From Comamonadaceae bacterium (GTDB lineage: Bacteria > Pseudomonadota > Gammaproteobacteria > Burkholderiales > Burkholderiaceae_C), in assembly GCA_027490925.1 (NCBI GenBank), contig JAIXXF010000011.1:1-45793 (forward strand): DNA of 45,793 nt, in the 5' to 3' direction. The first letter of the stretch is position 1; each line of letters starts with the position of its first letter. The translations under genes were made by a program, and so were the position numbers. The notes under the pieces were generated by a model. It was not told the DNA's origin and did no database searches. It saw nothing but the letters and a program-made list of their open reading frames with translations. Of this stretch, positions 1 to 9,258 are shown in pieces.

Positions 1-119
1 AACTTGGCCGACAAAATCGTGGTGATGGCCGCGGTCAGCGTGGTCTTGCCGTGGTCAACGTGTCCAATCGTGCCCACGTTCACGTGGGGCTTGGTGCGTG
101 TGAATTTCTCTTTTGCCAT
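1..119 (-). CDS. tuf: Elongation factor Tu, N-terminal fragment (cut by window edge)
   Basis: The first 39 codons of EF-Tu, the GTPase that delivers aminoacyl-tRNA to the ribosome. The translation begins [20 protein letters not shown] and continues through the P-loop G1 motif GHVDHGKTT, diagnostic of EF-Tu. The gene runs off the left end, so the C-terminal parts are not seen. It lies 134 nt after the fusA stop on the same strand, as expected for the last gene of a str operon (rpsL-rpsG-fusA-tuf). The intervening DNA contains a 7-bp inverted repeat (181-187/196-202) without a T-tract, so I do not call a terminator. Identity is certain. Whether this is tufA or tufB cannot be told from sequence, although position suggests the str-operon copy. 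Confidence 0.97.
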   Translation of the reverse strand, partial: MAKEKFTRTKPHVNVGTIGHVDHGKTTLTAAITTILSAK

Positions 120-253
120 CTCAGTTCTCCAAAGAGCATTGCCCGTGGTCGGGTTTTACGTTTGCATCGGGTTGCGGGGTCCATCGCCACGGGCAGCGAT
201 GGGCACCTGATCGCAGACGCGGCCGCCTGGATGGCGACCGGTTGATACGGTTT

Positions 254-2356
254 TTACTTGGCGCGCGCCGACACGATGGCTTCGGCCACGTTGCGCGGGG
301 CTTCCGCGTAATGCTTGAATTCCATCGTGTAAGTGGCACGGCCTTGCGACATCGAGCGCAGGGTGGTGGAGTAACCAAACATTTCGGACAGCGGCACTTC
401 AGCCTTGATGGCCTTACCGCCACCGACCATGTCGTCCATGCCTTGGACCATGCCGCGGCGCGAGGACAGGTCGCCCATCACGTTGCCAGCGTAGTCTTCA
501 GGTGTTTCCACTTCCACAGCCATCATCGGCTCCAGAATCACTGGGTTGGCCTTGCGGCAACCTTCCTTAAAACCGAAGATGGCCGCCATCTTGAAGGCCA
601 GTTCGTTCGAGTCCACGTCGTGGTACGAGCCAAAGTGCAACGTGACCTTGACATCGACCACCGGGTAACCCGCCAGCACGCCCTGCCCCAGGGCTTCCTG
701 GATGCCTTTCTCCACCGCTGGGATGTATTCGCGCGGCACCACACCGCCCTTGATGGCGTCGACGAACTCGAAACCCTTGCCAGCTTCTTGCGGCTCGATC
801 TTTAGCACCACGTGGCCGTATTGGCCCTTACCACCGGACTGACGCACGAACTTGCCTTCGGCTTCTTCGACGGTTTTCCGGATGGTCTCACGGTAGGCCA
901 CTTGTGGCTTGCCAACGTTGGCTTCCACGCCGAACTCGCGCTTCATGCGGTCCACGATGATCTCGAGGTGCAACTCGCCCTGCCCACCAATGATGGTCTG
1001 ACCAGACTCTTCGTCGGTCTGCACGCGGAAAGACGGGTCTTCTGCGGCCAAGCGGTTCAAAGCGATGCCCATCTTTTCTTGGTCGGCTTTTGACTTGGGC
1101 TCCACCGCCTGGCGGATCACGGAGTCAGGGAACACCATGCGCTCCAGCGTGATCACCGCATTGGGGTCGCACAGGGTCTCTCCGGTCGTCACATCCTTCA
1201 AGCCCACGCACGCGGCAATGTCACCGGCGCGGATTTCATCCACTTCTTCGCGGTTATTGGCGTGCATTTGCACAATGCGACCGATGCGCTCTTTTTTGCC
1301 GCGCACCGCGTTGTAAACCGTGTCGCCCTTCTTCAAGACGCCCGAGTACACACGCACAAAGGTCAACTGGCCGACAAATGGGTCGGTCATCAGCTTGAAC
1401 GCCAATGCCGCAAACTTTTCTTCGTCGTCGGCTTTGCGGGTGATTTCTTTTTCTTCTTCGTCGAAGCCCTTGATCGCTTTCACATCCAAGGGCGACGGCA
1501 TCAACTCGATCACCGCATCCAGCATGCGTTGCACACCCTTGTTCTTGAACGCGGTGCCGCACAGCATGGGCTGGATTTCGCCTGCGATGGTGCGGGCACG
1601 CAAGCCGCTGGTGATTTCTTCTTCGGACAAGTCGCCTTCTTCGAGGTACTTGTTCATCAGGTCTTCCGATGCTTCGGCAGCAGCTTCAACCATCTTCTCT
1701 CGCCACTCTTTGGCCAACGCCACAAGGTCGCCAGGGATGTCTTCAAAGTTGAACTTCATGCCCTGAGACGCTTCGTCCCAGATGATGGCCTTCATTTTGC
1801 GCAGGTCCACCACGCCCTTGAAGTTGTCTTCAGCGCCGATTGGGATCACGATGGGCACTGGGTTGGCTTTCAGGCGCAACTTCATCTGGTCAACGACCTT
1901 GAAGAAGTTGGCACCGGTGCGGTCCATTTTGTTGACAAAGGCCAGGCGGGGCACCTTGTACTTGTTGGCTTGGCGCCAGACGGTTTCTGACTGGGGTTGC
2001 ACACCACCCACGGCACAGTAAACCATGCAAGCACCATCCAGCACGCGCATAGAACGCTCCACTTCGATGGTGAAGTCCACGTGGCCTGGGGTGTCAATGA
2101 TGTTGATTCGGTGCTCGGGGAAAGACATGTCCATGCCCTTCCAGAAGCAAGTCGTTGCAGCCGACGTGATCGTGATGCCACGCTCTTGCTCTTGCTCCAT
2201 CCAATCCATGGTCGCCGCGCCATCGTGAACTTCACCGATTTTGTGGTTCACACCGGTGTAGTAGAGGATGCGCTCGGTGGTCGTGGTCTTGCCAGCGTCA
2301 ATGTGCGCCGAGATGCCGATATTGCGATACCGCTCGATAGGGGTCTTGCGAGCCAT
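254..2356 (-). CDS. fusA: Elongation factor G
   Basis: A 700-residue translational GTPase that drives ribosomal translocation and, with RRF, ribosome recycling in the cytoplasm. The start [20 protein letters not shown] leads into the G1 loop AHIDAGKTT (about residues 17-25). G3 is DTPGH, and NKMD is the G4 motif. Full family length with domains II-V following. It lies between rpsG (116 nt upstream) and tuf in the classical str operon, all on the minus strand. The start ATG at 2354-2356 is preceded by a purine-rich stretch (AAGGATCC) acting as ribosome binding site. Nothing unusual is visible. Confidence 0.99.
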   Translation of the reverse strand: MARKTPIERYRNIGISAHIDAGKTTTTERILYYTGVNHKIGEVHDGAATMDWMEQEQERGITITSAATTCFWKGMDMSFPEHRINIIDTPGHVDFTIEVERSMRVLDGACMVYCAVGGVQPQSETVWRQANKYKVPRLAFVNKMDRTGANFFKVVDQMKLRLKANPVPIVIPIGAEDNFKGVVDLRKMKAIIWDEASQGMKFNFEDIPGDLVALAKEWREKMVEAAAEASEDLMNKYLEEGDLSEEEITSGLRARTIAGEIQPMLCGTAFKNKGVQRMLDAVIELMPSPLDVKAIKGFDEEEKEITRKADDEEKFAALAFKLMTDPFVGQLTFVRVYSGVLKKGDTVYNAVRGKKERIGRIVQMHANNREEVDEIRAGDIAACVGLKDVTTGETLCDPNAVITLERMVFPDSVIRQAVEPKSKADQEKMGIALNRLAAEDPSFRVQTDEESGQTIIGGQGELHLEIIVDRMKREFGVEANVGKPQVAYRETIRKTVEEAEGKFVRQSGGKGQYGHVVLKIEPQEAGKGFEFVDAIKGGVVPREYIPAVEKGIQEALGQGVLAGYPVVDVKVTLHFGSYHDVDSNELAFKMAAIFGFKEGCRKANPVILEPMMAVEVETPEDYAGNVMGDLSSRRGMVQGMDDMVGGGKAIKAEVPLSEMFGYSTTLRSMSQGRATYTMEFKHYAEAPRNVAEAIVSARAK

Positions 2357-2472
2357 GATGGATCCTTGATTGATCTAGCTTGTACAGATTGCGTGTGACG
2401 CAACCGTGAAAGAGAGAGGTGACAGGCGGCGCGAGGGCGCCACCCGCCACTGGCCGCCACCGGCGGCGCCGC

Positions 2473-2946
2473 TCAGAAGCGGAAGTGCGAGAAAGCCTTG
2501 TTGGCTTCTGCCATGCGGTGAACTTCGTCACGCTTCTTCATGGCACCACCACGACCCTCAGTGGCTTCCATCAGTTCGTTTGCCAAACGCAGGGCCATTG
2601 ACTTTTCACCGCGCTTTTTGGCGGCTTCTTTCACCCAGCGCATGGCCAAAGCCAAGCGACGAACCGGGCGTACTTCCACCGGAACCTGGTAGTTGGCGCC
2701 ACCCACACGGCGGGACTTCACTTCCACCATGGGCTTGACGTTGTTGATCGCGATGGTGAAGGCTTCCAGAGGGTCTTTGCCTGGGTTCTTCTTCTCGATC
2801 TGGTCCAGAGCACCATAGATGATGCGCTCCGCAACCGCTTTTTTCCCGCCTTGCATGATCACGTTCATGAACTTGGCGAGCTCGACATTGCCGAACTTCG
2901 GATCCGGCAGGATTTCACGTTTAGGGACTTCGCGACGACGTGGCAT
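2473..2946 (-). CDS. rpsG: 30S ribosomal protein S7
   Basis: A 157-residue S7, the primary 16S rRNA-binding protein that nucleates assembly of the 30S head and contacts the E-site tRNA. It starts [20 protein letters not shown] and carries the family signature region ([11 protein letters not shown], and [14 protein letters not shown] around residues 82-95). Length matches bacterial S7. It lies between rpsL and fusA. In E. coli S7 represses translation of the str mRNA through the rpsL-rpsG intergenic RNA. Here that spacer is 206 nt, long enough to hold such a site, but I cannot identify the structure by eye. Confidence 0.99.
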   Translation of the reverse strand: MPRRREVPKREILPDPKFGNVELAKFMNVIMQGGKKAVAERIIYGALDQIEKKNPGKDPLEAFTIAINNVKPMVEVKSRRVGGANYQVPVEVRPVRRLALAMRWVKEAAKKRGEKSMALRLANELMEATEGRGGAMKKRDEVHRMAEANKAFSHFRF

Positions 2947-3152
2947 TTTTCACCTCTTTGCTTCAGTTGGCACCACAAGAGCACAACGCTTTGCAGCACC
3001 GCGAGAGCCATGCAGACCCCCACTTACTCGACCGGCACAACCATTTGCGCTTGGGTCACTCCGCCCGACACACCTGCCACGGTGATATTTAGGCACCTGT
3101 TTTGAAACGACAACCGCCGTCTCTGGCACGGGATACCCCGAGCCGGCCTGGA

Positions 3153-3530
3153 TCACTTGGCCTTGGGCTTCTTCGCGCCGTACTTGGAACGCGACTGCTT
3201 GCGGTCTTTCACGCCTTGCAGGTCAAGCGAGCCACGCACGATGTGGTAACGCACACCGGGCAAGTCTTTCACACGACCGCCGCGCACCAGCACCACTGAG
3301 TGCTCTTGCAGGTTGTGGCCTTCACCGCCGATGTAGGAAATGATCTCGAAACCGTTGGTCAGGCGCACTTTGGCAACCTTGCGCAAAGCAGAGTTCGGCT
3401 TCTTAGGCGTCGTGGTGTACACCCGGGTGCACACGCCACGGCGCTGCGGCGAGTTTTGCATCGCAGGGCTTTTCGACTTGATCTGTTCGACCTCGCGCCC
3501 CTGACGCACCAATTGATTGATGGTTGGCAT
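3153..3530 (-). CDS. rpsL: 30S ribosomal protein S12
   Basis: A 125-residue S12, the decoding-centre protein. Begins [20 protein letters not shown]. The [12 protein letters not shown] loop carries Lys43, and [13 protein letters not shown] carries Lys88 and Asp89 (the usual methylthiolation site). Lys43 and Lys88 are the wild-type residues, so no classical streptomycin-resistance substitution is present at those positions. It is the first gene of the str operon: a sigma70-like promoter lies about 70 nt upstream and the preceding gene (the carboxypeptidase) ends 114 nt away. Confidence 0.99.
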   Translation of the reverse strand: MPTINQLVRQGREVEQIKSKSPAMQNSPQRRGVCTRVYTTTPKKPNSALRKVAKVRLTNGFEIISYIGGEGHNLQEHSVVLVRGGRVKDLPGVRYHIVRGSLDLQGVKDRKQSRSKYGAKKPKAK

Positions 3531-3575
3531 TAAAAAACGTCCCTAAACGTCCAAATAAACGAAAACGTGAATCCC

Positions 3576-3591
3576 TTCGGAAAATTCCGAA
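3576..3591. repeat. Palindrome in the rpsL leader
   Basis: A perfect inverted repeat TTCGGAA-AA-TTCCGAA lies between the predicted str promoter and rpsL, near the expected transcription start. It is too AT-rich and lacks a downstream T-tract in either direction, so it is not a standard terminator. It could be a protein-binding palindrome or a 5'-end hairpin. Confidence 0.4.
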
Positions 3592-3600
3592 AAGCCCACG

Positions 3601-3629
3601 AGTGTAGCAGTTGGGGGGGTCGGGCGCAA
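3601..3629 (-). promoter_or_regulatory. Predicted sigma70 promoter of the str operon
   Basis: On the minus strand a -35 TTGCGC (3624-3629) and -10 TACACT (3601-3606) are separated by 17 nt. The -10 is preceded by TGC, resembling an extended -10. The predicted start would give a leader of about 65 nt before the rpsL ATG. Confidence 0.6.
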
Positions 3630-3644
3630 ACCGGGCGCCCGAGT

Positions 3645-4814
3645 TCACTTCACCCAGAGGCGAACAGCGTCCCAAGCCCGACCGATGAACGACGCCTGCG
3701 CCACCCCTTCCAGCACGACCAGCGGCACGTCCGCCAAGGGCTGGTCGTTCAAGGTGACCTTCAGGGTGCCCACCGGCTGCCCCTTGGCGAGCGGCGCCAC
3801 CAGGGGATCGGGGCGCACCACATGCGTCTTGATTTTCTGAGCGCTCCCGGCGGGAATGGCCACCACCACGGTGTCCGGTCGGCCCAGTCGCACGGTGCTT
3901 TCCTTCCCCTTCCAGACCGGTGGGGTCGCCACGGGCTGGTTGGGTTCGAACAGTTTCACCCCTTCAAAGGCGGTGAAACCCCAGTTCAAAAGCTTTTGAG
4001 ACTCGTTGGCCCGGGCGTTTTCGCTGGATGCCCCCAGCACAATGGACAACAGGCGGCGACCTTTCAAATTGGGAAAATCGCGCTTGGACGTTGCGATCAA
4101 GCAGTAGCCGGCGGCCGCGGTGTGCCCGGTCTTCAGGCCATCGACAGTGGGGTCACGGAAGAGCAACAGGTTGCGGTTGGTGTCATTGGCCGCAGGGGTG
4201 CCCGGGTAGCGGTATTTTTTGATGCCATTGAAGGCCACCTGCTCCGGGAACTCGCGCATCAGCTTGGCGGCCAGCAACGCGAGGTCGCGGGCGGTGGTGG
4301 TGTGGCCTGGTTCGGTCAGGCCTTCCGGGTTCTTGTAGCGGGTGTTGACCATGCCGATGGCTTTGGCCTGGTCGTTCATCAACTGCACGAAGCGCTCCAC
4401 CGAACCGCCCACGCCTTCGGCCAAGGCCACAGTGGCGTCGTTGCCGGACTGAACCAGCATGCCTTTGATCAGGTCTTCAACCGGCACCATCATTTTGGGG
4501 TCAATGAACATGCGGGAACCCGGCGTCTTCCACGCCCGTTCGCTGACCGGGAAGGTCTGGTTCAGCATGATCTTCTTGGCTCGCAGGGCATCGAACACGA
4601 TGTAGGCGGTCATCAATTTGGTGAGCGATGCCGGCTCGACCGGCATGTCGATGTCCTTGGCCGCCAAGATTTGGTTGGCCGACACGTCGAGCAGCATGTA
4701 GGCGCGGGCGGCGATTTCGGGCGCTTCGGGCGTCTGGGCCGAGGCCTGGAACCCCAGAGGGGCCAGCAAAACGGCGATCACAAGGGCACGCAGGGGCTGC
4801 AGAAAGCGGATCAT
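3645..4814 (-). CDS. D-alanyl-D-alanine carboxypeptidase (PBP5/6 family, DacA/DacC type)
   Basis: A 389-residue penicillin-binding protein that removes the terminal D-Ala from peptidoglycan pentapeptides in the periplasm. An N-terminal signal sequence (hydrophobic residues about 8-24, cleavage near ASA-Q27) is followed by the three active-site motifs: S63-L-T-K66 (SxxK), S123-G-N125 (SxN) and K228-T-G230 (KTG). The C-terminal beta domain and a final amphipathic stretch (FIGRAWDAVRLWVK) fit membrane anchoring as in PBP5. It precedes the str operon on the same strand but with its own spacing. A terminator-like hairpin separates it from the upstream hydrolase, so it probably has its own promoter, not located. 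Confidence 0.95.
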   Translation of the reverse strand: MIRFLQPLRALVIAVLLAPLGFQASAQTPEAPEIAARAYMLLDVSANQILAAKDIDMPVEPASLTKLMTAYIVFDALRAKKIMLNQTFPVSERAWKTPGSRMFIDPKMMVPVEDLIKGMLVQSGNDATVALAEGVGGSVERFVQLMNDQAKAIGMVNTRYKNPEGLTEPGHTTTARDLALLAAKLMREFPEQVAFNGIKKYRYPGTPAANDTNRNLLLFRDPTVDGLKTGHTAAAGYCLIATSKRDFPNLKGRRLLSIVLGASSENARANESQKLLNWGFTAFEGVKLFEPNQPVATPPVWKGKESTVRLGRPDTVVVAIPAGSAQKIKTHVVRPDPLVAPLAKGQPVGTLKVTLNDQPLADVPLVVLEGVAQASFIGRAWDAVRLWVK

Positions 4815-4835
4815 GATGGGGTGGGAGAGAAAACT

Positions 4836-4862
4836 AAAAAAAGGGGCGGTCTCAAGCGACCG
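4836..4862 (-). terminator. Rho-independent terminator after the hydrolase gene
   Basis: Read on the minus strand: a short stem CGGTC/GACCG with a 6-nt loop (4847-4862), then CCCC and a run of seven T (4836-4842). It lies between the hydrolase stop and the carboxypeptidase start. The stem is only 5 bp, so termination may be partial. Confidence 0.5.
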
Positions 4863-4895
4863 GCAGGCGGGTTGGCCAAGGCGATGGCTGGTGCG

Positions 4896-5543
4896 TCAGT
4901 CGAAGGGCCCGGACTGGAGGTGCCGCAACACCAACCGCTTCAGAAGCGGCAATTGTCCATGAAAGAAGTGGCCACCCCCAGGCACCACCGTCACTGGCAG
5001 CGACATGGGCCGCGCCCAATCCATCACGGCAGCGAGCGGTACGGTGTCGTCGTGTTCGCCGTGGACCACCAGCGTGCGATCGTGCAGCCGCTCTGGCAGC
5101 GCGGCCACGGTGAAACGGGAGACTGCGGTCCCCACCAGCACCAGTGGGCCATGCGCCATGTTTTCTTGGAGAGCCACGGCGGCGTGGCTGGTGACGAACG
5201 CGCCGAAAGAAAAACCAGCGAGCGCCAACGGGGCACCCTCTGTCTCGGCGGTGGCAAAGGCCACCACGGCCAGCAGGTCGTCGAGCTCGCCCTGCCCGTG
5301 GTCGTGCGCGCCCTGGCTGAGTCCCACGCCGCGGAAGTTGAAGCGCCAGGCGTCCCAGCCGCCATGAACGAACGCACGCGCGAGGGTCTGAACCACTTTG
5401 TTGTCCAGGGTCCCACCGAAGAGTGGGTGGGGGTGCGCAATCACGGCCACACCGCGCTTCTCCGCCGTACTGGTGCGGTCGACCGCCGCCTCCAACAGCC
5501 CTGCGGGACCGGGCACCGTGAACCGCAGGGTCTGCGCGTTCAC
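4896..5543 (-). CDS. Alpha/beta hydrolase (COG2945-like)
   Basis: A 215-residue single-domain alpha/beta hydrolase, cytoplasmic, substrate unknown. Visible motifs: oxyanion region AHPHPLFGGTLDNKV (about 36-50), RFNFRGVG (67-74), nucleophile elbow G110-F-S112-F-G, acid in GEHDDTVP (Asp164/165) and catalytic His192 in GGGHFFHG. I chose the GTG start at 5541-5543, which overlaps the TGA of xthA as GTGA, because longer readings run into xthA and have no family-like sequence. The overlap suggests translational coupling to the DNA-repair gene, though a functional link is not obvious. Hydrolases of this type are annotated only generically. Confidence 0.85.
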   Translation of the reverse strand: MNAQTLRFTVPGPAGLLEAAVDRTSTAEKRGVAVIAHPHPLFGGTLDNKVVQTLARAFVHGGWDAWRFNFRGVGLSQGAHDHGQGELDDLLAVVAFATAETEGAPLALAGFSFGAFVTSHAAVALQENMAHGPLVLVGTAVSRFTVAALPERLHDRTLVVHGEHDDTVPLAAVMDWARPMSLPVTVVPGGGHFFHGQLPLLKRLVLRHLQSGPFD

Positions 5544-6355
5544 GCCGCCCTCCCCAAGGACAGGTCGTAGCCAATGGTGATGGGCGCGTGGTCGGAGAAG
5601 CGTTCGGCTTTGTGGATGGATACGCTGCGAGCGAGCGTGGCCAGAGCTGGGGTGGCGAGGTGGTAATCCAGACGCCAGCCGACGTTGTTGGCCCAGGCTT
5701 GCCCTCGGTTGCTCCACCAGGTGTAAGCGTTGTCGGTGGCGGTCGGCTGTAGCCGCCGGTACACATCCACCAGGCCAGCCTCACCAATCAGCTGGGTCAT
5801 CCAGGCGCGTTCTTCGGGCAAGAAACCACTGTTCTTTTGGTTGCTGCGCCAGTTTTTGAGGTCGATCTGCTGGTGCGCAATGTTCACGTCCCCGCACAGG
5901 ATGAAGTCCCGCTCGGCTTGCAATTGCCGCAGGTGCGGGTAGAACGCTGAGAGGAATCGGAACTTGGCCTGCTGGCGGTCTTCACCGCTGGAACCGCTGG
6001 GGAAGTAGGCGCTGATGATGGACCACTTGCGATCGGGTGTGTCGAAGCGTGCCTCGACGTAGCGGCCCTCGGCGTCGAATTCGGCGCAACCGAAACCCGT
6101 GACCACTTCGGTCGGCGGCTGGCGGGTGTAGACACCCACGCCCGAATAGCCTTTTTTCTCTGCGAAATGGAAATGCCCGTGCAAGCCGGCGAGCGACTCA
6201 AAGCGTCCCAGTATGTCGTCCCGGACCGCCTTGAGCTCTTGCACACAAATACAATCCGGCTGCTCGTTGTCCAGCCACGCTTCCAGCCCTTTGCTGGTGG
6301 CCGAGCGGATGCCGTTGAGGTTGAGGCTGGTCAGTTTGAACAAGGAAGTTCCCAT
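5540..6355 (-). CDS. xthA: Exodeoxyribonuclease III (AP endonuclease family)
   Basis: A 271-residue member of the exonuclease III/APE1 family, acting at abasic sites and 3' ends in base-excision repair. Motifs: LNLNGIRSA near the N-terminus, catalytic E40 in VQELK, D156-x-N158 in [16 protein letters not shown] (D230) and S254-D255-H256 near the C-terminus. The ATG at 6353-6355 shares bases with the divergent pyrE ATG. An in-frame TTG at 6341-6343 (codon 5) is preceded by GGGA at good spacing and would yield an N-terminus [11 protein letters not shown] closer to relatives, so it is a credible alternative start. The downstream hydrolase overlaps by 4 nt. Confidence 0.96.
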   Translation of the reverse strand: MGTSLFKLTSLNLNGIRSATSKGLEAWLDNEQPDCICVQELKAVRDDILGRFESLAGLHGHFHFAEKKGYSGVGVYTRQPPTEVVTGFGCAEFDAEGRYVEARFDTPDRKWSIISAYFPSGSSGEDRQQAKFRFLSAFYPHLRQLQAERDFILCGDVNIAHQQIDLKNWRSNQKNSGFLPEERAWMTQLIGEAGLVDVYRRLQPTATDNAYTWWSNRGQAWANNVGWRLDYHLATPALATLARSVSIHKAERFSDHAPITIGYDLSLGRAA

Positions 6356-7061
6356 GTCGGTCCATGCAGGTCAGGACGGCGGTGCAGACACGCTGTCGCT
6401 GGATTTTGTGCAGTTCGCGCTGGGCGCGGGGGTGCTGCGGTTCGGTGAATTCAAGACCAAGGCCGGTCGGCTGTCACCCTACTTTTTCAATGCGGGCTTG
6501 TTTGACGACGGCGCCAAGCTGGGCCGATTGGCCGAATTTTATGCCCGACGCCTGCTGGCCAGCGGCATCGCATTCGACATGATTTTCGGGCCCGCTTACA
6601 AAGGCATCCCACTGGCGGCAGCGGTGGCCATTGAGCTGGCCCGTCTGGGGCGCAACGTGCCGTTCGCCTACAACCGCAAAGAAGCCAAAGACCATGGCGA
6701 GGGCGGCACGCTGGTCGGAGCCCCGCTGCAAGGGCGCGTGCTGATTGTGGACGACGTGATGTCGGCCGGCACGGCCGCAAAGGAGTCGGTGGCGATCATC
6801 CGCGCCGCGGGCGCCACGCCGCACGCGGTTGCCATCGCATTGGATCGCCAGGAAATGGCGACCGATAACGGCCAAGACGTTCCCTACAGCGCGGTGCAGT
6901 TCGTGCGCGAACAGCTCGGCCTGCAGGTGTGCGCCATCGCCACCCTCACCGACGTGCTGCAGCACCTGGCGCAGCACCCTGGCGACGGCCCAGCCAACGC
7001 CGAGCAGGCGGCACACCACCAGCGCGTGCTGGCGTACCGAGCGCGCTATGGCGTTGCCTGA
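6354..7061 (+). CDS. pyrE: Orotate phosphoribosyltransferase
   Basis: A 235-residue enzyme making OMP from orotate and PRPP in de novo pyrimidine synthesis. The start ATG at 6354 follows AAGGAAG with 5-nt spacing, a strong ribosome binding site that lies inside the opposite xthA gene. Motifs: [19 protein letters not shown] (about 31-49), [10 protein letters not shown] (78-87) and the PRPP-binding signature [12 protein letters not shown] (129-140). Full length for the family. The next gene overlaps its end by 14 nt. Its promoter must lie inside xthA because the two coding regions touch at the start codons. Confidence 0.97.
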   Translation: MSVHAGQDGGADTLSLDFVQFALGAGVLRFGEFKTKAGRLSPYFFNAGLFDDGAKLGRLAEFYARRLLASGIAFDMIFGPAYKGIPLAAAVAIELARLGRNVPFAYNRKEAKDHGEGGTLVGAPLQGRVLIVDDVMSAGTAAKESVAIIRAAGATPHAVAIALDRQEMATDNGQDVPYSAVQFVREQLGLQVCAIATLTDVLQHLAQHPGDGPANAEQAAHHQRVLAYRARYGVA

Positions 7062-7725
7062 GTCCACGCGCGCCACAACATTGCCAGGCGGCCGACCCTG
7101 GGCGCTGGGGCTGGCGCTGTGTCTGACACTGACCACCACGGCCCACGCACAGACCCGAGGCATCTACACCTGCATCGACGCCCAGGGCCAGCGGCTGAGT
7201 TCGGATCGCCCGATCCCAGCCTGCCTGGACCGCGATCAGCAGGAGCTGAACCCCAGCGGCACCATCAAGCGCCACCTGCCGCCCGAGCCGACCGCGGCGG
7301 AGCGCGCGCAGCAGGCCGAGCGCGCCCGCGAGGCGGCGCAGGCACGCGACCGCGAACGCAGAGACGCGCTGCGCGACCAGGCGCTGGGGCTGCGCTACCC
7401 CCAACCAGCCAGCCACGACAAGGCGCGGGATGCGGCCCTGGCCAGTCACCAAGAGGCCATCCGCATCGGTCAGCAGCGCTTGAAAACGCTGGCCGAGCAA
7501 CGCGCCGCCGCGGAACTGGACATGGAGTTTTACAAAGCCGACCCGAACAAGGCGCCCGCTGCGCTGAAGCGCCAATTCGTGGACATCGACCGCGGCGTGG
7601 CGGCGCAGCACCGGTTCATTGCCGACCAGGAGGCAGAGACACTTGAAGTGCGCAAGCGCTTTGACGAAGAACGCGCCCGTTTGCAGAAAATATGGGCCAA
7701 AGAGCCGGGCAACATGCCCAACTGA
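7048..7725 (+). CDS. DUF4124 domain protein, exported
   Basis: A 225-residue predicted periplasmic protein of unknown function. A hydrophobic signal segment ([19 protein letters not shown], roughly residues 15-34) is followed by a DUF4124-like region ([20 protein letters not shown]) and a long charged, Ala/Glu/Arg-rich region (about 75-170) likely to form coiled coil. I chose the ATG at 7048, overlapping the pyrE stop by 14 nt, because it puts the signal peptide near the N-terminus. Expression is probably coupled to pyrE. It converges on gatB. Confidence 0.8.
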   Translation: MALPESTRATTLPGGRPWALGLALCLTLTTTAHAQTRGIYTCIDAQGQRLSSDRPIPACLDRDQQELNPSGTIKRHLPPEPTAAERAQQAERAREAAQARDRERRDALRDQALGLRYPQPASHDKARDAALASHQEAIRIGQQRLKTLAEQRAAAELDMEFYKADPNKAPAALKRQFVDIDRGVAAQHRFIADQEAETLEVRKRFDEERARLQKIWAKEPGNMPN

Positions 7726-7763
7726 GCCGAATAGGCCTCCAGCCCTCGCAAAATCTGGTTTTG

Positions 7764-7784
7764 TTGCTCCTTAATCAGGAGCAA
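7764..7784. terminator. Possible bidirectional terminator between convergent genes
   Basis: Inverted repeat TTGCTCC-(7 nt)-GGAGCAA in the 81-nt gap between the DUF4124 gene (plus) and gatB (minus). It is flanked by short A/T stretches on both sides rather than long T runs, so termination efficiency is uncertain. Confidence 0.4.
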
Positions 7785-7806
7785 ATCAATGCACAGGTCT
7801 CTCTGG

Positions 7807-9255
7807 TCAGCCCAGTTTCTGTTTCAGCAAAGCGTTCACCTGGGCCGGGTTGCCCTTGCCTTTGGTCGCCTTCATGGCCTGACCCACCAATGCGTTGAAG
7901 GCTTTTTCCTTGCCCGCCTTGTATTGGGCCACGTTGTCGGCGTTGTTGGCCAGCACCTCGTCGATCAGGCGTTCCAGCTCGCCCGTGTCACTGATTTGCT
8001 TCAAGCCTTTGGCTTCTATGACGGCGTCCACCTCGTTGCCATCGCCCGTCCACAACGCGTCGAACACCTGCTTCGCAGCGTTGTTTGAGACAGTGCCGTC
8101 GGCGATGCGGGCCACCAGCTGGGCCAATTGCGCGGCGGACACGGGCGAAGCGTCAATGCGGGTCTCGCTCACGTTCAACCGGCGCGACAGTTCGCCCATC
8201 ACCCAGTTGCTGACCAGCTTGGCCTGACCGCTGGCGCGGGCGGCCGCTTCAAAATAGGCGCCCATCGCCCGACTTTGCGTCAGCGTGGTGGCGTCGTACT
8301 CCGGCAGGCCGTAGTCGGCCACAAAGCGCGCGGCCATGGCGCGCGGCAACTCGGGCATCTGCGCTTTGACGCGGTCCACCCACTCGCTGGGAATCAGCAG
8401 CGGCGGCAGGTCGGGATCGGGGAAGTAGCGGTAGTCGGCCGCGTCTTCTTTGGTGCGCATGGCCCGGGTCTCGCCGGTGTCGGGGTTGAACAGCACCGTG
8501 GCTTGCTGGATCGCATGGCCGTCTTCGATCTGCTCGATCTGCCAGCGGATCTCGTAGTCGATCGCCTGCTGCATGAACTTGAAACTGTTCAGGTTCTTGA
8601 TCTCGCGCCGAATGCCCAGCGGCTGGCCCGGTTTGCGCACCGAAACGTTGGCGTCACAGCGGAAACTGCCTTCTTGCATGTTGCCGTCGCAAATGCCGAT
8701 CCAGGTGACGATCTTGTGCAGTTCCTTGGCATAGGCGACCGCCTCGGCGCTGGAGCGCATGTCGGGCTCGGTCACGATTTCCAGCAGCGGGGTGCCCGCG
8801 CGGTTGAGGTCGATGCCGCTTTGACCGATAAAGTCGTCGTGCAGCGATTTACCCGCGTCTTCTTCCAGGTGGGCACGCACCAGGCGCACTGTTTTCTTCT
8901 CGTCACCCAGCCAAAACTCCACCGCGCCGCCTTGCACCACGGGAATCTCGAACTGGCTGATCTGGTAGCCCTTGGGCAGGTCGGGGTAGAAGTAGTTCTT
9001 GCGGGCAAAAATGCTGCGCGGCGCGACGTGGGCGCCGATGGCCAGACCAAACTGGATGGCGCGCTCCACCGCCCCTTTGTTCATCACCGGCAGGGTGCCT
9101 GGCAAGGCCAAGTCCACCGCACAGGCTTGGGTGTTGGGCTCGGCGCCAAACGCAGTGGCGGCCCGGCTGAAAATTTTGCTCCGGGTGGACAACTGGGCGT
9201 GGGTCTCAAAGCCGATGACGACTTCGTAGCCTTGGATCAGGGGTGAAGCGCTCAT
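7807..9255 (-). CDS. gatB: Aspartyl/glutamyl-tRNA(Asn/Gln) amidotransferase subunit B
   Basis: A 482-residue GatB, the subunit that binds mischarged tRNA and performs the ATP-dependent activation in the GatCAB transamidation route to Gln-tRNA(Gln)/Asn-tRNA(Asn). Diagnostic stretches: [13 protein letters not shown] at the N-terminus, [19 protein letters not shown] (about 83-101), [11 protein letters not shown] and [17 protein letters not shown], then a C-terminal helical YqeY-like domain. Three nucleotides separate it from the gatA stop, so gatC-gatA-gatB is one operon. The protein length is normal. Confidence 0.98.
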   Translation of the reverse strand: MSASPLIQGYEVVIGFETHAQLSTRSKIFSRAATAFGAEPNTQACAVDLALPGTLPVMNKGAVERAIQFGLAIGAHVAPRSIFARKNYFYPDLPKGYQISQFEIPVVQGGAVEFWLGDEKKTVRLVRAHLEEDAGKSLHDDFIGQSGIDLNRAGTPLLEIVTEPDMRSSAEAVAYAKELHKIVTWIGICDGNMQEGSFRCDANVSVRKPGQPLGIRREIKNLNSFKFMQQAIDYEIRWQIEQIEDGHAIQQATVLFNPDTGETRAMRTKEDAADYRYFPDPDLPPLLIPSEWVDRVKAQMPELPRAMAARFVADYGLPEYDATTLTQSRAMGAYFEAAARASGQAKLVSNWVMGELSRRLNVSETRIDASPVSAAQLAQLVARIADGTVSNNAAKQVFDALWTGDGNEVDAVIEAKGLKQISDTGELERLIDEVLANNADNVAQYKAGKEKAFNALVGQAMKATKGKGNPAQVNALLKQKLG

Positions 9256-9258
9256 GGG

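Noticed and set aside
3567-5570. 667-codon open frame on the plus strand
   Set aside because: It is antisense to the carboxypeptidase and hydrolase genes, has no family motifs and is a by-product of high-GC codon bias.
8128-9246. 372-codon open frame on the plus strand
   Set aside because: Antisense to gatB; no motif.
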